DNA from: Planctomycetota bacterium
GTDB lineage: Bacteria > Planctomycetota > Phycisphaerae > Sedimentisphaerales > UBA12454
Assembly (NCBI GenBank): GCA_018828825.1
Contig: JAHJUV010000044.1
Coordinates: forward strand, 1-15,611
DNA: 15,611 nucleotides
Reading direction: 5' to 3'
Part shown: one piece after another, positions 8,936 through 15,463 of the stretch
How positions within the stretch are numbered: position 1 is the stretch's first letter
Layout of the letters: the number at the start of each line of letters is the position of its first letter
Translations under genes and position numbers: made by a program
Notes under the pieces: generated by a model
Databases searched by the model: none
Seen by the model: only the letters and a program-made list of their open reading frames with translations
Told to the model about the DNA's origin: nothing

Positions 8936-8941
8936 TATAAT
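8936..8941 (+). promoter_or_regulatory. -10 box (TATAAT) for the membrane/TPR gene, leaderless arrangement
   Basis: A consensus TATAAT is separated from the ATG at 8948 by only 6 nt, so a start site at the usual distance would fall on or next to the A of the ATG. The -35 region is weak (TTGTTC at 8915-8920, 15-bp spacing). Two other genes in the window have the same geometry (11050-11055 and 15033-15038), which raises confidence that it is real. Confidence 0.5.
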
Positions 8942-8947
8942 ATCTAT

Positions 8948-10840
8948 ATGCCTGATACTGATATTCCTATAACAGAAAAGACGGTTTCAAAACCACTTAT
9001 GACTGCCGGTCCCACCCTGCACTACAGTCATACGAATGTGAATGGCTGTTATTTCCTTGCGGTTTGCGTGTATTATTTTGCTGCCATTTTCTGGTCGAAA
9101 CTTTTAACAGGCGGTCTTATCTGCCCATATTTCCCCGGCCCTTTCTATCTTGAGAAACTCGTCCTGGCACCGGTGAGCATTTTTGAATATCCCCCACAGA
9201 TATTTGTGATGGGCCTTCTTATTGGAATCCTCATTTCCGCCCCGATTCTTATCTCGCAGCTTATGAATTTTAATTACAGCATTCTGCCCGTGCTGATACT
9301 GGCCTTTATAGCAGGTCTTCCGGGACTTGCGATTTCTGTTATCATCGGTGCGTTCGCGGCGGCACTGAGGCCCTTGCGGTTCAGGTCGCGGTATATCTCC
9401 ATCCTTTTATGCATCTCACCTGCGCTTATATATTTCGGCTTTTTCGGCGGAGCGAAAAATGTCGACAATATCCGCTGGGCACTGTCGTTTGCTCCCTGGC
9501 TCGACGGCTTGTTTACGGCACTGACAATTGCTGCCATAGTTTTAATAATAGGACATTTCACCCGATACAGGCCCGGCCTGATATGGAGCATAACTGCTAT
9601 TACTCTCACGGTTGCAATAATAATCTTTCAGAGCAAAATCAGCCTTTCGGAACTTGATTATCAGCTTTACATCGCCAGGAATAATCCGGAAACCATAAAG
9701 GAATTTCAGGACAACAGTATCACGGATGCATTGGATCGCACCTTGACAAGTCCGCAAAGCAGAAGCTATTTTCAATCGCCTTTTTACCCCGTCGAAACCA
9801 TAGCGTTAAGAGCGGTCCTGAAAAAGGAAATCCAGACTCGGCTGCTGCTCGACCGCTGGCCCGAATGGTTCGATGAACCGGCCACGCTCGGCTACCAGGC
9901 CGAAAAACGGTATCTTTTGAGACAGTATGAAAAATTCATCAACCCCAAAAAACAATGGTGGAAGCCGGCGTTCCTGCACAATGCACTGCTTAAAAGCAAG
10001 GTCAGAATCAAGCGAATGCCTATAGCACTCTTCTATAAGGGCCTGCTGAGCGAGTTGTCACCGGAACTTAATATCCTCGTCGAAAAGGAAATCCTGCATT
10101 TTTACAACGACTATCCTCACAGGGAAAATCTCCCGATATGGCACAGACTTTATTCCGAGTATCCGAACAGTACAGAGTCAATTGAGGCACGCTGGCGAAG
10201 AGCCGTTCATCTGGCAGGAATGGAAGAGTTTGCTTATGCCGGTCAGTTGATAGAACAGGGCCTTTTGATGATTGAAAAAGAATCGGTAAAAACCGCTGAT
10301 GTGCCCGTTAACGAAATCGAGGCGGTTTTCCGTAAGCCCGCGGCAACGGTTATTACCGATTACGAACTCAAAAAAATCAAAAGAAAACTCCAATATCTTC
10401 GACATCTAATCAGCGGCGAGAACCTCGGTACCGAATCCAAAGACAAACACTTACTGGCCCAATTTATCCTCCTAAACCCTCACGACATTCTCTATAAGAT
10501 GCAGCTCGAAAATCTACTGAATCAAATAACTGACCAAAGCCCGTTGAAAGACAATATAGTCCTTGCCCAGACTATGCTGATTTCAGATGTGGTTCTAAGA
10601 GCACAGCGGCTCGGAGAAGTCGCCAAAAAATTCGCAGCTACCGACGGCGGCATACAGGCAAAATTTGAGCAGGCCTCGCTAAAACTTACCATATGGAAAG
10701 AACAGAACTTAAGCGATACAGAAAAAGAAAAATACCTGAACGAAGCCAAAAACGACCTTCAGGATTTCATTAAAAACTACCCCGACAGCATTTTCGCAGA
10801 ACAGGCACAGGAAAAACTCGCCGTTCTGCCCACCCACTAA
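8948..10840 (+). CDS. Six-TM protein with large TPR-like C-terminal domain, function unknown
   Basis: I do not recognise a named family. From the ATG at 8948 the product is 630 aa. Predicted membrane helices lie at about 33-53, 83-103, 112-140, 149-166, 185-203 and 210-228. The positive loops RPLRFRSRY (141-149) and HFTRYRPG (203-210) should be cytoplasmic, which puts the roughly 400-residue C-terminal part outside the inner membrane. That part is helical and rich in K, E and L. Two stretches look like TPR units: SEYPNSTESIEARWRRAVHLAG, split around residue 410, and a final unit ending KNYPDSIFAEQAQEKLAVL (about 606-627), similar to the YPDS..A..A....L pattern of BamD/YbgF-type repeats. An in-frame TTG at 8915 would add 11 residues but would place the TATAAT box inside the gene, so I prefer the ATG. 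It follows the ATPase operon by 91 nt and may be independent of it. Confidence 0.8.
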   Translation: MPDTDIPITEKTVSKPLMTAGPTLHYSHTNVNGCYFLAVCVYYFAAIFWSKLLTGGLICPYFPGPFYLEKLVLAPVSIFEYPPQIFVMGLLIGILISAPILISQLMNFNYSILPVLILAFIAGLPGLAISVIIGAFAAALRPLRFRSRYISILLCISPALIYFGFFGGAKNVDNIRWALSFAPWLDGLFTALTIAAIVLIIGHFTRYRPGLIWSITAITLTVAIIIFQSKISLSELDYQLYIARNNPETIKEFQDNSITDALDRTLTSPQSRSYFQSPFYPVETIALRAVLKKEIQTRLLLDRWPEWFDEPATLGYQAEKRYLLRQYEKFINPKKQWWKPAFLHNALLKSKVRIKRMPIALFYKGLLSELSPELNILVEKEILHFYNDYPHRENLPIWHRLYSEYPNSTESIEARWRRAVHLAGMEEFAYAGQLIEQGLLMIEKESVKTADVPVNEIEAVFRKPAATVITDYELKKIKRKLQYLRHLISGENLGTESKDKHLLAQFILLNPHDILYKMQLENLLNQITDQSPLKDNIVLAQTMLISDVVLRAQRLGEVAKKFAATDGGIQAKFEQASLKLTIWKEQNLSDTEKEKYLNEAKNDLQDFIKNYPDSIFAEQAQEKLAVLPTH

Positions 10841-10948
10841 ACCCCCACACCTATTTGCATAAGGCAGGCGAACTAAACTATTTGCCTATATAGGCTATTC
10901 ATATTAAACTTTCGCCCACCCAACCACAATACAAATAGGTGTGGGGGT
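10841..10948. repeat. 108-bp nested inverted-repeat element
   Basis: A perfect 17-bp inverted repeat bounds the element (ACCCCCACACCTATTTG at 10841-10857 and its reverse complement at 10932-10948). Inside are a second pair, GGCGAA (10867-10872) and TTCGCC (10911-10916), and a central 12-bp perfect palindrome GCCTATATAGGC (10884-10895). The left arm begins immediately after the TAA stop of the upstream gene. No T-tract follows either arm, so it is not a typical intrinsic terminator. The symmetric layout suggests a MITE/REP-like mobile or regulatory element. No ORF fits inside. Confidence 0.7.
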
Positions 10949-10970
10949 AAACAAGCTCAAATCTTCCTGC

Positions 10971-10994
10971 CCCCGCGTTTCACGCGAAGCGGGG
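10971..10994. repeat. GC-rich hairpin upstream of the diguanylate cyclase promoter
   Basis: CCCCGC (10971-10976) pairs with GCGGGG (10989-10994) around a 12-nt loop that can itself pair (CGCG with CGCG). It lies in an otherwise AT-rich intergenic stretch between the 108-bp element and the promoter at 11027. It has no following T-tract on the + strand and may simply block read-through or be part of a larger repeat. Function unknown. Confidence 0.4.
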
Positions 10995-11026
10995 CGGCGG
11001 GTACAATTTTACCTGTTTTACCAAAT

Positions 11027-11055
11027 TTGACTTCCCTTTCTATTTATAGTATAAT
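11027..11055 (+). promoter_or_regulatory. Strong sigma-70 promoter of the diguanylate cyclase gene
   Basis: TTGACT (11027-11032) and TATAAT (11050-11055) are separated by the ideal 17 bp. The ATG at 11064 is only 8 nt after the -10 box, so the mRNA should begin about 1-2 nt before, or at, the start codon. There is no room for a ribosome binding site, consistent with leaderless translation. Confidence 0.75.
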
Positions 11056-11063
11056 AAGCCGGT

Positions 11064-12113
11064 ATGCAAAGCAGAATAACGATAAACAGCAAAAATGAAG
11101 CTCAAATCCTGTTAGTGGGCCAAGGCGACAAAACGACCGTTGATACATCAAATTGTGCCGGTGTCCGGTTCCACAGCAGTCAGAATATTTCTGACGCCAT
11201 TACGGCAGCGGCGGCAAATCAATTTGACGCCATAGCTATAATCCCGGACGATTTTGATAAAGATTTAGCTTCAAACCTAAAGAGTTTTCGGCAGATAACT
11301 CCAAAATCAAAGATTTTCCTACTCGTCCAGATATGGCAGGAACCGTTAGCTGTCAAGTTAGCTGCCCAGCCGCTCAACGGCACTAAACTTCTGGATGATT
11401 ATTATATCTGCCCGGTTGCTTTCACAGGTAAAAATGAACCTCAGCAGCCGGTAAAAACCGATATCCCTGACAGCAAGGGAGCCGAAGAACAGCTCGAGCG
11501 GATTAAAGTCCTCGAAAAACTGGTAATGGAAGACGAACTTACGGGTGTGAAAAACAGGAGATTTGTCAGGGAATTTCTCCGCCAGATAATTGAACATTCA
11601 GAAAAACAGTCCCTGCAGGCCACCCTGCTGATTTTCGACATAGATAATTTCAAGCAATATAATGACCTTTACGGTCATTATGTCGGTGATAATATTCTTA
11701 AACAAGCTGCCGTTTTAATGCAGAAGTGCTGCAGGAAACAGGACGTTGTCGGCAGAATAGGCGGCGATGAGTTTGCCGTGGTATTTTGGAATCTGCCTGC
11801 CGATAAATCGGTCGCTTTCGATACCGAGACAAAAACCGAAAGAAGGCATCTTGAAAGCGAACATCCTACACAGGTGATAAACATTTGTGAAAGATTCAGA
11901 AGAGAACTTAACAAAACTGACCTTCCGGCACTCGGCGCAGAAGGCAAGGGAATTTTAGCCATAAGCGGCGGTCTGGCAACATTTCCACGGGATGGTGTAA
12001 CCGTCCAGGATCTCTTTGAACGGGCTGACAGTGCCCTGCTCGAAGCAAAACGCAGCGGCAAAAACAGAGTCTATCTAATCGGCAGCGAAAGCCACCGGCC
12101 GCAACAGGCCTGA
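11064..12113 (+). CDS. Diguanylate cyclase with N-terminal pseudo-receiver domain
   Basis: The protein is predicted to make cyclic di-GMP from two GTP in the cytoplasm. The 349-aa product has no membrane helix. Residues about 12-118 resemble a receiver fold (strands AQILLVG, FDAIAII, KIFLLVQ), but the acidic pocket is missing and the phosphoacceptor position after strand 3 is not Asp (FDAIAIIPDD), so it is probably not phosphorylated in the usual way. A short linker (about 138-155) leads to a complete GGDEF domain (156-340): DELTGVKNRR at 157-166, metal-binding D192 in FDIDNF, and an intact GGDEF active site at 233-237. The product-inhibition site RxxD is present at R224-D227, five residues before GGDEF. 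An acidic/charged insertion (about 247-270) lies after the active site. It has its own promoter and converges with the glycosyltransferase gene. Confidence 0.93.
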   Translation: MQSRITINSKNEAQILLVGQGDKTTVDTSNCAGVRFHSSQNISDAITAAAANQFDAIAIIPDDFDKDLASNLKSFRQITPKSKIFLLVQIWQEPLAVKLAAQPLNGTKLLDDYYICPVAFTGKNEPQQPVKTDIPDSKGAEEQLERIKVLEKLVMEDELTGVKNRRFVREFLRQIIEHSEKQSLQATLLIFDIDNFKQYNDLYGHYVGDNILKQAAVLMQKCCRKQDVVGRIGGDEFAVVFWNLPADKSVAFDTETKTERRHLESEHPTQVINICERFRRELNKTDLPALGAEGKGILAISGGLATFPRDGVTVQDLFERADSALLEAKRSGKNRVYLIGSESHRPQQA

Positions 12114-12115
12114 TT

Positions 12116-13318
12116 TTAAAGCCTGACAACTTCCGTCGGACCTTTAAGTTTGTATTTTACCCCCCGCCATTTTATCGTCCTGCCAAACAGCGAAGAAAGA
12201 ATGCAGAACAACATAAGCCATGACCAGAATATATTTCCGGCAATATCGGCAATCGCCGCGACTTTCATCCTCGGCCAATCAGCGGGAAAAATCCTGAAAA
12301 TCATTTTTTGTCTTAAAACAGCACACAGAAACTGTCCCACAAGAAACAGAAAAGATACCAACAAAAATATATACCATCCATCAAAAGCTCTGTTGTATAA
12401 ATAAAGGGCAATTCCTGCAAATCCCCACAGTCCAAAAAGAGGATAAAGACTGCTGAAAACTCCTAACCACCATGTACCCGGAGCGGTTATTCGCGTAATA
12501 AGAAACTGCCGTCTTGCAAATTCCAATAGTCTCAAAAAGTCAATTTTTTCATAAGAAGCCACAAAACAGGCGGGCACAAATATAACCCTGAGCCCGGCTT
12601 TTTTAACGGCCTGGCTTAATGTCAGGTCATCACTGGCTGATTTTTCCCATATTTTTTCTATTCCGAGTTTTTTAAATACTTCTACCCGAACAGCCATTGA
12701 ACCACCCCAGGCATGATTGAATCTTGTAACGCCGAGAAGCTGAGCCACTTTCGCATTAAGTATGGATAAAGCCAGTGTCGCGAAATTGTTTCTTGTCGGC
12801 ACATACCATCGATAGCCGCCGGTGACACCATATCTGTCTTTGCGAAGCGGATAGACAATTTCGTTGAGCCAGTTTATCCGGACACAGGCATCAGAATCGG
12901 CGAACGCAAAAACTGTCACATCTTTATCGACATTACCGCACGCATAAAGCAGGTTATGCAGTTTCTGGCTGCCCTGCTGCGCCCTGCCTGCGATAAGAAC
13001 TTTTACATCAAACGCTTTTGTCAGATTTTTAAACTCTTCTTTAAGAGCAAGTAATCGGCTGTGGGCCTGGTCTTCGGAACTTTCGGTTACGAATATCATT
13101 TCATAATCTTCATAATCAAGCTCATAAAATGACCTGATATTTTTATCAAATGCGGTATCTATTCCCTTACATGGAACTATCAGGGCAGTCTTACGACGAT
13201 AGGAAGTGTGATTTTTGTTGAATTTTTTCAGTACATATTGATAGTTACTGACAATATGATATATGAAGATTATCTGCGCCGAAACTGCAACTGCAACCAG
13301 TACGTATAAAAATATCAT
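12116..13318 (-). CDS. Membrane GT2 glycosyltransferase, ceramide glucosyltransferase-like
   Basis: The product probably transfers a sugar from a nucleotide donor to a membrane lipid at the cytoplasmic face. The 400-aa protein has an N-terminal anchor helix (about 3-22), a GT-A catalytic domain (about 43-275) and three or four C-terminal membrane helices (about 283-305, 313-333, 355-377). GT2/GT21 markers are visible: IVPCKG (47-52), the metal-binding DSD at 141-143, WGGSMAVR (204-211), SDD at 229-231 carrying the likely catalytic Asp, and RRQF at 269-272 in place of the Q/RxxRW motif. The end (SSLFGRTIKWRGVKYKL) is typical of GT21 and hopanoid-type HpnI enzymes. The acceptor cannot be told from sequence. 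GAGGG lies 10 nt before the ATG. It is the third gene of the kinase-phosphoesterase operon, 13 nt after the phosphoesterase. Its stop lies 2 bp from the stop of the cyclase. Confidence 0.88.
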   Translation of the reverse strand: MIFLYVLVAVAVSAQIIFIYHIVSNYQYVLKKFNKNHTSYRRKTALIVPCKGIDTAFDKNIRSFYELDYEDYEMIFVTESSEDQAHSRLLALKEEFKNLTKAFDVKVLIAGRAQQGSQKLHNLLYACGNVDKDVTVFAFADSDACVRINWLNEIVYPLRKDRYGVTGGYRWYVPTRNNFATLALSILNAKVAQLLGVTRFNHAWGGSMAVRVEVFKKLGIEKIWEKSASDDLTLSQAVKKAGLRVIFVPACFVASYEKIDFLRLLEFARRQFLITRITAPGTWWLGVFSSLYPLFGLWGFAGIALYLYNRAFDGWYIFLLVSFLFLVGQFLCAVLRQKMIFRIFPADWPRMKVAAIADIAGNIFWSWLMLFCILSSLFGRTIKWRGVKYKLKGPTEVVRL

Positions 13319-13331
13319 ATCTACCGGTCCC

Positions 13332-14180
13332 TCAGTAAATACTTGCTATGGGAATAAGCGAATCAACTAATTTTTTTATCGTATATTGGGCAGTAAGGTC
13401 AATGCGAAGCAAATGACCGTGATTATGCTGTGAATCTATGATAACCAGATTTTCATCGTTACTCATCCAGCCTGTCTCCTGAACCTGATGGCCGAGAACA
13501 AATAAATCGATGTCAAGCTGCTGCGCAAGAAATCTGAGACTTTTACTGCTCTGCCCCCTGCCCCACGTCAAAAGATAGGCCGAGTTAGGCCTGACGATAT
13601 CACTGATTTTTAAGGCCCTGTCAAATATCGTAAAATCGAATTTTTCCACCATCCTGTCCGAGGGCAGCGAGTGCGATATCCAAATCCTGTTGGGGCATCT
13701 AACCGCCAGCGGCTGTGAGAAAAGAAACCGCTCAATCGCACTTTCCAGTTTTTGGACATCTTCGCCGAAACGCCGCTGCATTGCCGCACGCATCGCCGTG
13801 TTCATCTCCTTACCGTTTTTCATAACATCGCTGTTGTTTATAAAAGCAGTGTCGTGATTAGCAAGAATGAAATGAACCCTGTCTGGATAATCTATCTTCA
13901 GTTTGACTGCGTCAGCCAGCACCTCAAACGAAAGGCAGCCGCCTTTTTCGTCTTCCGGTCCGCCGTGTATGATTTCCTGCAGGATAAGATGCCTTTCAGG
14001 ATTTTCTTCAAGATTTGCGTAAGAAACAATCCGCTCGAAATTCCGTCTGTGGCCGTGAATATCACCGGCAATTACCACATCCCCGGCCTGCGGCAAAACT
14101 ATTAGATTAACTTTGCGATATTTATCCTGCTTATTGGCAACGATACCATTTTCAAGCAGTTTGATAAATTCTTCTGCCAT
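13332..14180 (-). CDS. Calcineurin-like metallophosphoesterase (PPP type)
   Basis: A metal-dependent phosphatase-fold protein of 282 aa without signal peptide or membrane helix. Visible family motifs in order are GDIHGH (39-44, metal ligands D40 and H42), a GGPED block at 73-77 where PPP enzymes have GDxVDRG, ANHD (107-110, with N108 and H109), ISH (168-170, metal ligand H170) and GHQ (230-232, H231). The second motif departs from consensus: G74 sits where the Asp that normally bridges both metals is expected, so metal binding may use D77 or E76. Its ATG overlaps the kinase stop codon (TAATG), implying translational coupling and a working pair. The likely role is reversing phosphorylation by the neighbouring kinase; a diadenosine-polyphosphate (ApaH-like) or other small-molecule substrate is possible. 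Confidence 0.85.
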   Translation of the reverse strand: MAEEFIKLLENGIVANKQDKYRKVNLIVLPQAGDVVIAGDIHGHRRNFERIVSYANLEENPERHLILQEIIHGGPEDEKGGCLSFEVLADAVKLKIDYPDRVHFILANHDTAFINNSDVMKNGKEMNTAMRAAMQRRFGEDVQKLESAIERFLFSQPLAVRCPNRIWISHSLPSDRMVEKFDFTIFDRALKISDIVRPNSAYLLTWGRGQSSKSLRFLAQQLDIDLFVLGHQVQETGWMSNDENLVIIDSQHNHGHLLRIDLTAQYTIKKLVDSLIPIASIY

Positions 14181-15025
14181 TATTGATTGCCCAGTTTTTT
14201 GGTAAAGATACTGTGAATCAGAAGGTCGAGCCTCGAGATAACCTCTGCCATCGTAGCCGGACGTCTTTCAGGCTCTTCCCTTACACAATCCATAACAAGT
14301 TTAGAGACACCTATCGGTATTCTGTTATACATCTCATGCGGAGCAACAAAATCCCGCTGAATGACTATCGACGCCAAGTCATTCGGCGATTGTGGTATCA
14401 GTGTCGGCACATTTTTGCCGGTCATAGCCCAATACATCGTCGCACCAAGATTAAAAACATCGGTTCGCTGACTGATATGTTTTCTCTTTACCTGTTCAGG
14501 AGCGATATAATCCGGCGTGCCTTGTATTCGCGGCTTTATCGTGCCTATTTTACAGCCCTGGCCAAGGTCAATTATTTTGATAGCGCCTGATTCACTTATA
14601 AGAATATTGTTTGGCTTGATATCACAATGAATATACCCCTGCTGATGCATAGCATTCAGGCCGGTTGCCACCATACGAAATACCAGAAGAACATCGCCAA
14701 GACTCAGCGACTTTGATTTTTCAAGGGTCTCGCCCTCGAACATCTCCATCGAAAGCAGCAGTTCCTTGACCTTTAACATTTTGCGGATTTTTATCACCTT
14801 GTGGCACTTGCGAAGATATGGGTTACTGATAGCCTGTGAGACTTTATATTCGTTTTGCATTTGTTCGAATATTCGGGCATCTTCCGGCTTTTCATAGACG
14901 GACCGCTTAAGAGCAACTGTTTCGCCGGTTTCTTCGTCGCGCGCAAGAAAAATCGTGCTCCGGGCTCCTGTCCCGAGCTTTTTTATTATTGTAAAACCAC
15001 TTAGTTCAAGCCTATCTACTGCCAT
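14180..15025 (-). CDS. Soluble Hanks-type Ser/Thr protein kinase, non-RD (HCD)
   Basis: A eukaryotic-like protein kinase of 281 aa, essentially a bare catalytic domain with no membrane helix or sensor domain. Key elements are present: a glycine-rich loop (LGTGARST, 17-24), the ATP lysine K40 in VALK, its partner E59, catalytic loop HCDIKPNN (133-140) with D135 and N140, metal-binding DLG at 153-155 instead of DFG, the GTPDYIAPE activation segment (169-177), D189 and R255. The Cys in HCD makes it a non-RD kinase, a class that usually does not need activation-loop phosphorylation. It is the first gene of the minus-strand operon, and its TAA overlaps the phosphoesterase ATG by one base. The ATG is 7 nt after a TATAAT. 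Confidence 0.95.
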   Translation of the reverse strand: MAVDRLELSGFTIIKKLGTGARSTIFLARDEETGETVALKRSVYEKPEDARIFEQMQNEYKVSQAISNPYLRKCHKVIKIRKMLKVKELLLSMEMFEGETLEKSKSLSLGDVLLVFRMVATGLNAMHQQGYIHCDIKPNNILISESGAIKIIDLGQGCKIGTIKPRIQGTPDYIAPEQVKRKHISQRTDVFNLGATMYWAMTGKNVPTLIPQSPNDLASIVIQRDFVAPHEMYNRIPIGVSKLVMDCVREEPERRPATMAEVISRLDLLIHSIFTKKLGNQ

Positions 15026-15032
15026 GGCAAAT

Positions 15033-15038
15033 ATTATA
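15033..15038 (-). promoter_or_regulatory. -10 box (TATAAT) of the kinase operon, leaderless arrangement
   Basis: On the minus strand a consensus TATAAT is followed after 7 nt by the kinase ATG (15025). The -35 is weak (TTGTTT with 19-bp or TTTAAA with 16-bp spacing). No ribosome binding site fits between the expected transcription start and the ATG. The rest of the region up to 15143 is AT-rich and shows no gene. Confidence 0.5.
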
Positions 15039-15143
15039 GCAACTCAATCGTATTTTTAAACAAACTTTATATAAACAAAAATCGACAAGAAATATCCTTA
15101 TACCGGCAACAAAAAGAGGCAAAAAAACTACATGTTTTTCCCT

Positions 15144-15220
15144 AAACTCCCCGAGTATCCCGATGAATCGGGAGAACCTACGACCTGGCGGTTAATCGGG
15201 ACTCGCTCTACCGATTGAGC
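15144..15220 (-). pseudogene. Degenerate tRNA-Asn copy downstream of the GIY-YIG gene
   Basis: Read on the minus strand, this matches the intact tRNA-Asn at 15464-15536 from the D-arm (GCTCAATCGGTAGAGCGAG) through TTAACCGC, AGGTCGTAGGTTC and the 3' acceptor strand TACTCGGGGAGTTT. It lacks the 5' acceptor strand. The 5' half of the anticodon arm (CGGCTGT) is replaced by TCCCGAT, and part of the T-arm (GAGCCC) is replaced by a 16-bp palindrome. It cannot fold as a tRNA and has no GTT anticodon. The match continues a few bases past the tRNA 3' end, to where the GIY-YIG start codon lies in the intact unit. Confidence 0.85.
15158..15173. repeat. 16-bp palindrome inserted in the tRNA-Asn relic
   Basis: TCCCGAT-GA-ATCGGGA has perfect 7-bp arms and a 2-nt centre. 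It replaces six bases of the T-arm in the degenerate tRNA copy. A near-identical palindrome occurs at 15585-15600 in a different arm of the second relic, so it behaves like a small mobile or amplifiable hairpin. Confidence 0.75.
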
Positions 15221-15462
15221 AGGTTATCTATTATCCACTTTGCCGATTTTTTCTTTTTAATATATAATTCTCTGACCATAGCCTCAGAACGGTTGTCAAA
15301 CCGTTCCGAATATACCAACCGCCATGGACCATTTTTATGGGTAAACTTATGATTATCTTTCTCCGGTGCGTTATGTTCTTGCAAACGACGGCCTAAATCG
15401 TTTGTCGAACCTATATAAAACTTCCCCGCCGGATTCTGCAAAATGTACACAAAATATCCCAA
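15208..15462 (-). CDS. Small GIY-YIG endonuclease-domain protein
   Basis: A single GIY-YIG domain of 84 aa. The two strands of the signature are FVY (4-6) and YIG (16-18), followed by R25/R26 and H30 in DLGRRLQEHN and the metal-binding glutamate E65 in AMVRELYIKK, so the active site is complete. It belongs to the YhbQ/UvrC-N-like short group; UvrC itself is ruled out by size. The start is TTG, one nucleotide after the 3' end of tRNA-Asn. The only ribosome-site-like sequence is GGGGAG of the tRNA acceptor, almost touching the TTG; a GTG at codon 5 is an alternative start. The last codons (CTC AAT CGG TAG) are the D-arm sequence of a degenerate tRNA-Asn copy, so the stop codon is tRNA-derived. 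The setting suggests a selfish, tRNA-linked cassette. Confidence 0.88.
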   Translation of the reverse strand: MGYFVYILQNPAGKFYIGSTNDLGRRLQEHNAPEKDNHKFTHKNGPWRLVYSERFDNRSEAMVRELYIKKKKSAKWIIDNLLNR

Positions 15463-15463
15463 A

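Noticed and set aside
8915..8947. TTG start giving an 11-residue N-terminal extension of the membrane/TPR protein
   Set aside because: The extension overlaps the TATAAT box at 8936-8941, has no ribosome site, and the ATG at 8948 is in the leaderless position seen in two other genes.
10841..10948. The 17-bp inverted repeat as an ordinary intrinsic terminator
   Set aside because: The arms are 74 bp apart and there is no T-tract after the right arm.
14180..15025. HCD kinase as an inactive pseudokinase
   Set aside because: The ATP lysine, the catalytic Asp, the metal Asp and the APE segment are all present; only the Arg of HRD is changed, as in active non-RD kinases.
15208..15462. GIY-YIG ORF as a fragment of uvrC
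   Set aside because: It has a complete short-family domain with its own start and stop, and no trace of other UvrC domains on either side.
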